Positions 42,164-48,913 of a stretch of DNA of 64,000 nt are shown piece by piece. Position 1 is the stretch's first letter, and every line of letters begins with the position of its first letter. A program made the position numbers and the translations under genes. This stretch comes from Candidatus Sericytochromatia bacterium S15B-MN24 CBMW_12 (lineage in GTDB: Bacteria > Cyanobacteriota > Sericytochromatia > S15B-MN24 > UBA4093), in contig DAZV01000026.1 in the NCBI GenBank assembly GCA_002083825.1, forward strand, positions 186,001-250,000. The letters are read 5' to 3'. The notes beneath the pieces are model-generated. The model ran no database searches. It was not told the DNA's origin and saw nothing but the letters and a program-made list of their open reading frames with translations.

Positions 42164-43180
42164 TTAACTCTCTCCAGATTGAATCGCTTCCACGAGATGG
42201 AAGTCTTCTTGAAAAACGGGCAGCACGTCCTTTAGGACAGATATGTCTATGCTACCAACCAGGATCCCAATCAACGCAGGATGTGATATTTCCTCCGCGG
42301 GTATGCCCTGCGACTCTGCGTATATGGCCTCTGATCGTCTGAACGATTCACCTAAGAGGGCATTTCTTAGGTCGTCGTCTGTCTTTATTTCAACCTCCTT
42401 AAGCGCATCCACACAGGCAGCTTCCAGCCCTCGTGCCTTCGATAATAGCCATCCCTCGCCTTTCGGACGTACGGCTTCAAGAAGACCGCATAGTCGTGCT
42501 GCATCTAAGGGCTCACCCCAGTTATTCCCTGAAGTATAGGCCTCTTTGAATCCCGAAATTAGGGAAAACTTTTCCTTTGAGAGCGCCGTGTATTCACGGT
42601 CTAGAATCTCGATTGCGCCGGCAATTGCAGCAAACCGCCTGCGAAATTCCGAACTGTAACGTATTCCGGATTTGTATACTACTTCGTGTTCAATTTCTGC
42701 CCAAGAGTGCTCGAGGATGCCCCTAACCTGTATTTCAAACCATTTGTCTTTAAGATGTTTATATTCTAATACGGAAGCGCGTGGTTCTTTCAGCTTGACA
42801 ATCAGGTGAACCGATCTATAGCCGAACTGGCTTATTTCCAAACTGATTCGCTTATCTATAGATCTATTCTCATCTACGTGAAACTCAGTTTTGAGCACGT
42901 CAGCAATCTTATCAACGTCTCTACTAAATATAGCTATTACACGAGCCCCAATTAAATCGGTTACATCGTTTTCAGGGGTTGTGTATCCCTTGTCTCGTAG
43001 CTTTTTTCTGAGTGAATCAACCGTTTTTGCTCGTGCGGTAACGGTATGTATGTCGATATTGGTGCCGTTCACAATCTCCTGCACCAAGTCTTTTACCTTT
43101 TCAGTAATCTTGTGGTTATTCGCGGATGTTCGTTCATAAGCGGCCAAGAAAGCTATTGCTTTCGAACTCAATCGAGGCAT
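42164..43180 (-). CDS. RelA/SpoT-domain nucleotide pyrophosphokinase (small alarmone synthetase type)
   Basis: About 338 residues. The synthetase domain is at about 30-190: VTARAKTVDSLRKKLRDKGY (R, K, S and K of the ATP site), DLIGARVIAIF with the catalytic aspartate, FGYRSVHLIVKL, and FEIQVRGILEHSWAEIEHE. There is no hydrolase (HD), TGS or ACT domain, so it is a stand-alone synthetase with an extra C-terminal helical region of about 140 residues. ATG 43180 starts four bases after the DUF262 stop; TTG 43198 is an alternative. Base composition is AT-rich and unlike the genome. Such proteins can make (p)ppGpp or (p)ppApp or pyrophosphorylate tRNA; which applies here is unknown. Pairing with DUF262 suggests a toxin-like effector. 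Confidence 0.85.
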   Translation of the reverse strand: MPRLSSKAIAFLAAYERTSANNHKITEKVKDLVQEIVNGTNIDIHTVTARAKTVDSLRKKLRDKGYTTPENDVTDLIGARVIAIFSRDVDKIADVLKTEFHVDENRSIDKRISLEISQFGYRSVHLIVKLKEPRASVLEYKHLKDKWFEIQVRGILEHSWAEIEHEVVYKSGIRYSSEFRRRFAAIAGAIEILDREYTALSKEKFSLISGFKEAYTSGNNWGEPLDAARLCGLLEAVRPKGEGWLLSKARGLEAACVDALKEVEIKTDDDLRNALLGESFRRSEAIYAESQGIPAEEISHPALIGILVGSIDISVLKDVLPVFQEDFHLVEAIQSGES

Positions 43181-43184
43181 GTTT

Positions 43185-44198
43185 CTAGTACCTGCCAAGA
43201 AGCAGCACGCACATCACTTCCATCCTAGCGGTGCGAGGGCCAATATTGTCCGTTTGACGTCCAGATGCTACATTGTATCGGGTCGCAAGCGCTGAAGGAT
43301 TGTCTGAGCGCATGTCAAAATCAAGCTTATATAGACTTACAGAGAAGTTTTTTGTATCCAATCCGCTCAGCTTGCTGCCGCCGGTCACTAGTCGATCTAT
43401 TGCCGAGATTAACGAATAGAGGTGGACTGGCTTTCTTATAAATGAGCCTTGCAAGTCAGGGACTGATTGAGCTATCCATTTTAGGTATGTTTCTAGTTTT
43501 GACTCGATCGTCTTGGCAAAATCAAATTTTTCTTGATATCTCATATAATAGAGATCAATGGCAGATTTTTTATCTTGAGGTCCTTCTGCCAAAAGGATTG
43601 CCAATTCGGCAGCAAACTCAGTAGCTTTCATCCGTTGACGTTGGGTTCGCGTGAAGACATTATTGTCTCGCCAGAAGTCCTTTTGTCCGATTTTTTCGCA
43701 AAAATCATGGAATGCTCCGTCTCTCATTGCGTTTCGAAGTTCCTGCGGTGAGAGCTTTACTACAAAACGATTCATTCGGACAAATACGTCTCTAATGTCT
43801 TCATCTGAATATCCCGATAATTCATCGACCATTAGATCGTAGTTAAGGATTCGCTCTTGTTCAGCTACTCGAAGCTGGGAGAAGTATTTTCCATAGAATG
43901 CGGGGTCACGCGATTCTTTTAATTTAAATCTGTCGCCCAAGAAGTCAAATATAGCCCTAAGTCTCTGTTGGCCATCGATAACGGAGTATAGAGTTCGACC
44001 AGTCTGAAGGGAACGTCCCTTTTGTATGAAAAGTAGAGGGATCGGTCTGTCGCTTAAAATAGTATCAATTAAGTAAGCCTTGGCAGGGGTTGGCCAAATA
44101 GCGTTACGCTGGAACTCAGGTGCTAAATCCAGTTGCCCATCTTTGAATAATTGCCATAGTAATCCGATATCCTTCGTAGTGGGAGTGCGTTTAGTCAT
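43185..44198 (-). CDS. DUF262 (ParB/GmrSD-N-like) protein
   Basis: 337 residues. The DUF262 fold is recognisable: LAPEFQRNAIWPTPAKAYLIDTIL, then SVIDGQQRLRAIFDFLGDRF with the DGQQR motif expected to act on a nucleotide, and FVRMNRFVVKLSPQELRNA. Only the N-terminal DUF262 type is present; the C-terminal DUF1524 HNH nuclease found in GmrSD restriction enzymes is missing. It is the first gene of a two-gene operon with the RelA/SpoT protein. The composition is AT-rich. ATG 44198 has only a weak ribosome site. By analogy with GmrSD and SspE it may sense modified or invading DNA or use nucleotides to gate its partner. This is inference. Confidence 0.85.
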   Translation of the reverse strand: MTKRTPTTKDIGLLWQLFKDGQLDLAPEFQRNAIWPTPAKAYLIDTILSDRPIPLLFIQKGRSLQTGRTLYSVIDGQQRLRAIFDFLGDRFKLKESRDPAFYGKYFSQLRVAEQERILNYDLMVDELSGYSDEDIRDVFVRMNRFVVKLSPQELRNAMRDGAFHDFCEKIGQKDFWRDNNVFTRTQRQRMKATEFAAELAILLAEGPQDKKSAIDLYYMRYQEKFDFAKTIESKLETYLKWIAQSVPDLQGSFIRKPVHLYSLISAIDRLVTGGSKLSGLDTKNFSVSLYKLDFDMRSDNPSALATRYNVASGRQTDNIGPRTARMEVMCVLLLGRY

Positions 44199-44286
44199 TT
44201 TTCATTTCCAATATGCAATCGTGAGCGGAGGGCCGAACAGACCTGCCTTGAGTTAGTTCCCAATTGTAATTCCTTGAATATTAATA
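44199..44286. other. Short upstream region of the DUF262 operon
   Basis: Eighty-eight AT-rich bases between the DUF262 start and the IS end. They should hold the operon promoter, but no clear -35/-10 pair was picked. The IS insertion lies just outside. Confidence 0.35.
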
Positions 44287-45659
44287 GGGTGTGGCTACTT
44301 TGCGTAGCGTGTAGGCGAGTGATAAACGAGGAAGCGGCCCTTGTGGCATAAAGTCGCCTCCTGATTGGATCTGAGGATGAGAAGCCCAAACAGAATCCAA
44401 AAGGAGGCGAGAACCGGTATCCCAGTCCACGGGTAGTTTGACGGAGTTCGAGGCGAGTATCAAGGTCATGCGGGAATACCTGGCCCAAAATACGTTTGCC
44501 AGGCCGATCCACAAGGTGGCGTCGGAACGGTTCGCCATGGCCCTGGCTGCCGGGCGAGCCGCCTTGAGCGCGTATGTGAGTCAGGTCGGAACAGGAGACG
44601 TCGGCGACATCCACGCCGACGGCGAGGGTGCGACGCGCAAACGGCATGCGATTCGCTCGTCGACCTACCGGTCCATCTTCGGGCGGGTCGCCATTCGGCG
44701 CGCTTACTACTACCGGGATGGCGGAGGCGCTGATCGCCGAGGCGGCCCCAGACGCGACCTCCTTCAGGGTAGACCTCCCGCCGCCCATCGAAGAAGGCAG
44801 GGTGCTGGTGATCCAGGACGATGGCAAGGGTATCCGCATGGTCAAGCCGAAGGTGGATGAGCCAGGCCCCAAGATGCGTTGGAAGAAGGGCGAGAAGCGC
44901 AACAGGAAGAAAATGGCGACTGTCCTCACGGTCTACACGATGAACCCCGTGGCTGAGTGCGCGCCGGGTCCGATTGCCCGCAAGGTCTATACCTACTTGG
45001 GTACGAAGCGCGCCGCCTTCGAGGCGTTCAAGGCCGAGGCCGAGAAGCGGGGTTACGGCCGCCTCAAGACCCTCTTCCTTGCGGACGGAGATCCGGACCT
45101 GGTGATGCTGCAAGCCGAGATCTTCCCCCTGGCCGAGTCCTGCGTGGACTGGATCCATGTCGTGGAGTACCTGTGGAAGGCGGCGTATGTCTTCCATCCC
45201 GAAGGCAGCACAGAGGCGAGGGCCTGGGTCAAGGAGCGAGAAACCCGGCTGATGACGAACGACGTCTCGACGGTGCTGCGAGGGCTGCGCCAAAGCTTGA
45301 CCAAGGGCGCGAGGCTGAGGCCGAGCCAGAAGGAGACGCTGAAGTCGGTGATCGGCTACCTTCATGGGGTTCGGCACCGCATCCCGTACCAGGAATGGTA
45401 CGCGGCGGGCTACCTGATCGCCACGGGATCGGTCGAGGGCGCGTGCCGCCACCTGGTCGAGGACCGGATGGAGCGAGCGGGTATGAAGTGGAAGGTGTCG
45501 GGTGCTCAAGCGGTGCTTGACCTCCACTGCGTCTGGGAGAACGGCGAAATGGATGAGTTCACGAAGTTCCGAATCAAGCGAGAGCTTGAACGCCTCTACG
45601 GTCTGCGTTCAAGCCTGCCAATGGTCGTATGACCGCTTCAACTTGGAGTAGCCACACCC
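44287..45659 (+). mobile_element. Insertion sequence, ISKra4-like, with 13-bp terminal inverted repeats
   Basis: Bounded by perfect inverted repeats: GGGTGTGGCTACT at 44287-44299 and its complement at 45647-45659. Length 1373 bp. It carries a broken ISKra4-type transposase. No target-site duplication was recognised (flanks ATTAATA and AGATGGA). The composition is GC-rich, unlike the AT-rich operon to its left. The right end abuts an ISL3-like fragment. Confidence 0.8.
44438..45632 (+). pseudogene. ISKra4-family transposase, internally deleted and frameshifted
   Basis: The N-terminal part reads in one frame to about 44720 (LTEFEASIKVMREYL ... STYRSIFGRVAIRRAYYYRDG). The rest reads in another frame (EGRVLVIQDDGKGIRM, then ADGDPDLVMLQAEIFPLAE, VDWIHVVEYLWKAAYVF, YLIATGSVEGACRHLVEDRM and DLHCVWENGEMDEF). 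These are the DDE transposase blocks of ISKra4 elements. By comparison with the family, about 50-70 residues are missing around the junction at 44700-44760. The enzyme is therefore inactive unless a frameshift rescues it, and even then the deletion remains. Confidence 0.8.
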
Positions 45660-45772
45660 AGATGGATCCGGCTTTCCTCCTTGTCGAACCTCACCGAGGA
45701 TACCGTCCAAGGGGACTCCAGCGAGGGGGCCATCTGCATCAGGTCGTAGTCTTGCAAGGTTGAGGTCTCCAT
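45660..45772 (-). pseudogene. N-terminal fragment of an ISL3-like transposase
   Basis: A 37-codon remnant starting ATG at 45772: METSTLQDYDLMQMAPSLES, PWTVSSVRFDKEESRIHL. It resembles the beginning of ISL3 transposases (short helix, PW.V, D....I.L). It is cut at the end of the ISKra4-like element. No continuation was found on the other side of that element, so this is not a clean insertion split. Confidence 0.45.
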
Positions 45773-45913
45773 ACTCAAGTCATCCCAACCATTCTAACCG
45801 ACCGAAGGCAATCGACCCACACAACCCTGAGGAGAGCCAGTTTTCCTGCGCCATTAAAAAGACTTAACCACGCGATAAGGCTACCACGGTGGGGAGGGCT
45901 TTAGCTCATGCGT
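45773..45913. other. Short non-coding gap
   Basis: About 140 bases between the ISL3-like remnant and the end of the putative antitoxin gene. Nothing was recognised. Confidence 0.3.
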
Positions 45914-46411
45914 TTAGCAAACAGCCAAGTTCGCAGAAACTTTCGGAGTACTTATGCACTTCTTAGCAATAACTGACCTTGGGTCGCTAACGTCTTTAAA
46001 CACGTCACTAAGCACGTTGTATAGGCTTGCAAAGATAGCCACCGTATCCTTCTCGGGCAATATATCCTCGTCAATGTAGGAGAAGTTCACCAATGAAGGA
46101 TCGAACCGTAAAGCCTGCGGGCCCATTACAATTGCAGGAATCGCGGTATTAAATCTAACTAGAATACTTTCCTTAATGTGCGGAAAAGTTTCCTTGAAGA
46201 AGGGCATTTCAAACCCGGTAAACTCACCAGTAATCTCTTCAGTTTCAGGATCTATACCTACGTAAACAATAAACGATGAAGCGGGTATTCCAACCTCTTG
46301 AGAAAACGGGAGAATCGCCGTAGATGGGGTATCCTTGTGCTTGGGAACAACAGCCATAAGAATGTCGGAATCTCTGTTGTACATCAAGGCAAGCTCTGTT
46401 TTCATGGCCAT
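45914..46411 (-). CDS. Putative antitoxin-like partner (weakly DUF2283-like)
   Basis: 165 residues: MAMKTELALMYNRDSDILMA, then strands such as ILPFSQEVGIPASSFIVYVG and ITGEFTGFEMPFFKETFP. The pattern of a 'Y...SD.L' strand followed by hydrophobic strands and 'G.E' is weakly reminiscent of DUF2283-type proteins, which pair with nuclease toxins. The first ten bases overlap the end of the upstream gene, so translation is coupled. There is no secretion signal. The assignment is tentative and rests mainly on gene arrangement. Confidence 0.5.
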   Translation of the reverse strand: MAMKTELALMYNRDSDILMAVVPKHKDTPSTAILPFSQEVGIPASSFIVYVGIDPETEEITGEFTGFEMPFFKETFPHIKESILVRFNTAIPAIVMGPQALRFDPSLVNFSYIDEDILPEKDTVAIFASLYNVLSDVFKDVSDPRSVIAKKCISTPKVSANLAVC

Positions 46412-46845
46412 AACCTACCTTCCTTTCTCAAGTTTTCCACGTCCTTCTCTCTGGAGAGCGGAATGATAGTCACCACTGACTGCTTCAGTCGGTGGTCTCT
46501 ATCATCTACGATAACCGCAAAGAATTGCCTTTTAAGGGTATCCTGCGGAAGGTAACCATGAAAGCACTTTAGGTAGACTAATCCAGAGCACCTAGGATTC
46601 TTCCGGATCTCTCCTGGCTCGACGAGGGTTGGCTCTACCCATCCTACTCGTTGAAGCCGTCTTCGAGCATCACCTGGAGGGTGCTCGAGAACGTGCTTGT
46701 AGCGATCATTAAAGGTATACACAGGCCGCTTCCTCGGGTCTAACAGCGGAGACCTTGTGGAAAGGTCATGCCAGAGCGCCTGGGCATCATATGGGTGGTT
46801 CAGGGTAGCTAAGGTTGATGATTGCAATAATGTCTGAAGCGGCAT
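46402..46845 (-). CDS. Putative BECR-fold nuclease toxin
   Basis: 147 residues. The central part reads YTFNDRYKHVLEHPPGDARR, then VGWVEPTLVEPGEIRKNPRC, VYLKCFHG and KRQFFAVIVDD ... VVTIIPLS. The layout (histidine-EHP, a 'V..PTL..P.EIR' helix, then two strands) resembles Barnase/EndoU/ColicinE5/RelE-like toxin domains that target RNA. GAGGAG precedes the ATG. First gene of a two-gene operon with the antitoxin-like protein. Located between two decayed IS elements, which fits a mobile toxin-antitoxin module. Family assignment is by pattern only. Confidence 0.5.
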   Translation of the reverse strand: MPLQTLLQSSTLATLNHPYDAQALWHDLSTRSPLLDPRKRPVYTFNDRYKHVLEHPPGDARRRLQRVGWVEPTLVEPGEIRKNPRCSGLVYLKCFHGYLPQDTLKRQFFAVIVDDRDHRLKQSVVTIIPLSREKDVENLRKEGRLWP

Positions 46846-46871
46846 GGCGATCTCTCCTCTGTTAGAGATTC

Positions 46872-46877
46872 ATTATA
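46872..46877 (-). promoter_or_regulatory. -10 box upstream of the toxin-antitoxin-like operon
   Basis: A perfect TATAAT on the minus strand, 27 bases before the ATG at 46845. No good -35 hexamer was seen at 16-18 bases. Confidence 0.45.
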
Positions 46878-46974
46878 ATCCATTTACCAAGCAGTCGCCC
46901 TTAATCCTAATTTAGCCTTACGGTGAGGTGTTCCACAATGGTTGGACAAGAAATGGGCATAGTTAAGGTGATCT

Positions 46975-47985
46975 CTACGCCGGGATCGGGAGCGTCCTGA
47001 TATCCGAATGCTCGACCGTCCGAGAGAAGTATACCTCTCGGGGTGTCCTGTAGCCAAGCGCCTGATGCGGTCTCTCGTTGTTGTAGAACTCAAAGTACCG
47101 AGCCAAGCCATTCTTGGCCTCTCTTACCGTCTTGTAGTCTCTGAGAAAAACCTCCTCATATTTGATCGACCGCCAAAGTCTTTCGACGAAGACGTTGTCG
47201 ATGGCTCGGCCTTTTCCGTCCATGCTGATCGCGATGCCCTCTGCCAGGAGGCAGCCGGTGAAGTCGCCCGACGTGAACTGCGAACCCTGGTCCGTGTTGA
47301 AGATCTCGGGCTGCCCCTTGTTAAGCGCGGCTTTCAGGGCCTCCACGCAGAAGTCCGCCTCCATGCTGATGGACACCGACCACGAGAGCACGTAGCGGCT
47401 GTGCCAGTCGCTCGCGCCGCAGCGCAATGACCGCCGTCAGGTACACGAACCCCTTCTCCAGCCGGATGTACGTGATGTCCGTGCTCCAGACCTGGTCCGT
47501 CCGCTCGATCTCCACTCCCCGCAGCAAGTAAGGGTATTTCTTATGCTGCTTGTTGGGGTCGCTGAGACGCGGCTTCGGGTAGATCGCCTGTAAGCCCATC
47601 CGCTGCATGAGCCGGGAGACGCATTTCTTGTTGATGTTACGCCCCAACTTATGCAGCCAGACCACCATCCGCCGGATCCTGAAATACGGGTGCTCGGTGT
47701 AGATTTTGTCGATCATGCGCATGAGCGCGAGGTTTGAGGCGCTTTCCCCGGCAGGCTCGTGGTAGTAGCTCGACCGGGCAAGGCCCAGCAGCTCACATTG
47801 GCGCGCGACAGGCACTTCAGCGTGATCCTTCTCGATCAAGCGGCGCTTCTGCTCAACGGACAGAGCCAGATTTTTTTTCAACCAGTCAAGCTCGACTTTG
47901 AGCTGGCCGATCTGCTGATAAAGAGCTGACTTGTCCGCCTCGTTCTCAGCCGCCTTCCGCTCGCAATTTTTGGGGGCATTACAGT
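46975..47985 (-). pseudogene. IS3-family transposase remnant (orfA tail plus disrupted orfB)
   Basis: Read right to left: the last ~30 codons of orfA (ENEADKSALYQQIGQLKVEL, DWLKK), an A8 slippage run near 47872-47879, and orfB with IEKDHAEVPVARQCELLGLA, DQVWSTDITYIRLEKGFVYL, then after a frame break DWHSRYVLSWSVSISMEADF, FNTDQGSQFTSGDF and VERLWRSIKYEEVFLRDY. The DDE residues are present but split. A 16-base insertion at 47410-47425 breaks orfB between TAVI and DWHSRY. The helix-turn-helix half of orfA is missing. Its outer end may be the TGTAATGCCCCC-type terminus near 47985. The opposite end was not defined. Confidence 0.85.
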
Positions 47986-48098
47986 TTCGATGTTCGTCAG
48001 GATCGCGGATTCGGGCCGTGCAAGATGGGCTCGCTTCATTGCCGTTTTCGGCCTACCATGGGGAGAGGACCCCGCATGACCCCCGGAGGAGAGGCGCC

Positions 48099-48599
48099 GT
48101 GAAGCAACGCATCATAAAGAAAAGCCCAGCGATTCTGCTTTTGGCGGTATTCGGCCTGGCTTTGGTCGGCTGTCAGGAGCTGTCGGGGTTCTTGACCGCC
48201 CAGCGGCCGAGGCAGAGCGATCCGGCTGTGAGGTGGGTCTCGGAAAGCACCGAGATCCTGGACCTGCGCGGGCCGGCCACGGCCCAGGCGGGAACGCCGG
48301 TCGAGCTGACCGTCCAGATCGTGATCGGCAGCAGCAGTTGCAACCGGGTCGGCGAGGTGCTGGTCGACGTGGATGACACCGCCAGGACGGTCACGGTCCG
48401 GGCAACTCGGCTGACAGCGCAGGCCGATCCGCCGATTCCCTGCACGGACGATTATGGCTGGACCAGCAAAACGGCCTCCTTCACCCCCGCATCGACCGGC
48501 ACCTATCGGGTCACGGCCCAGGGGTACAATCCGGGCTACGCGGCTCCGGGCGAGCCGGAGCCAAAGGGAGCGCTCGACATCGAGGTGGCATCCCCCTGA
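48099..48599 (+). CDS. Small lipoprotein, unknown function
   Basis: 166-residue exported lipoprotein. GTG 48099 follows GGAGGAGAGGCGCC and begins MKQRIIKKSPAILLLAVFGL, ending at lipobox ALVGC. The mature part has two cysteines (SSSCNRV and IPCTDDY) and strands consistent with an Ig-like beta-sandwich (GTPVELTVQIVIG, STGTYRVTAQGYNPG). No family was recognised. It lies directly beside the IS3 remnant and marks the return to GC-rich DNA. Confidence 0.68.
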   Translation: MKQRIIKKSPAILLLAVFGLALVGCQELSGFLTAQRPRQSDPAVRWVSESTEILDLRGPATAQAGTPVELTVQIVIGSSSCNRVGEVLVDVDDTARTVTVRATRLTAQADPPIPCTDDYGWTSKTASFTPASTGTYRVTAQGYNPGYAAPGEPEPKGALDIEVASP

Positions 48600-48719
48600 T
48601 TGCGCGGGCGAGGTGAGCCTCGATGTCGGAAGAAAAAGTGGCAACCACGCGATTGACCAGGTAACGCTCGAAAGAATGTATGATGGGGGTGTCTTGCCGA
48701 CAGCGAGGAGATAGCCACC

Positions 48720-48908
48720 ATGCCTGATCCGGATGCGATGCCCTGGGGCCTGATGCTGCTCCTGGCGCTCGGCCTGCTGAGCTATCCCATGCTCGCGCTC
48801 TTCAATCATCGGACCGTGATCGTCGGGGTTCCGCTGATCCTGCTCTATCTGTTCGGCGTCTGGGGTGGGTTGATCCTGGCATCCACCCTGTACCGCCCGC
48901 GAGAATAG
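48720..48908 (+). CDS. Small two-helix membrane protein
   Basis: 62 residues with two hydrophobic helices (GLMLLLALGLLSYPMLALF and VIVGVPLILLYLFGVWGGLI). GAGGAG precedes the ATG. Ends five bases before the symporter-histidine kinase gene, so it is very likely co-transcribed. Small DUF3311-like proteins often sit next to sodium/solute symporters, and this may be such a partner. Confidence 0.72.
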   Translation: MPDPDAMPWGLMLLLALGLLSYPMLALFNHRTVIVGVPLILLYLFGVWGGLILASTLYRPRE

Positions 48909-48913
48909 CCCGC

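Noticed and set aside
43185-44198. DUF262 gene as a GmrSD-type restriction enzyme
   Set aside because: No DUF1524/HNH nuclease motif is found in this gene or its operon partner.
44195-44929. Minus-strand open frame across the ISKra4-like element
   Set aside because: It runs antisense to the transposase blocks, crosses the IS end and shows no family motifs.
48652-48680. TTGACC ... TATGAT as a promoter for the symporter-kinase operon
   Set aside because: The spacer is 20 bases, too long for a confident call.
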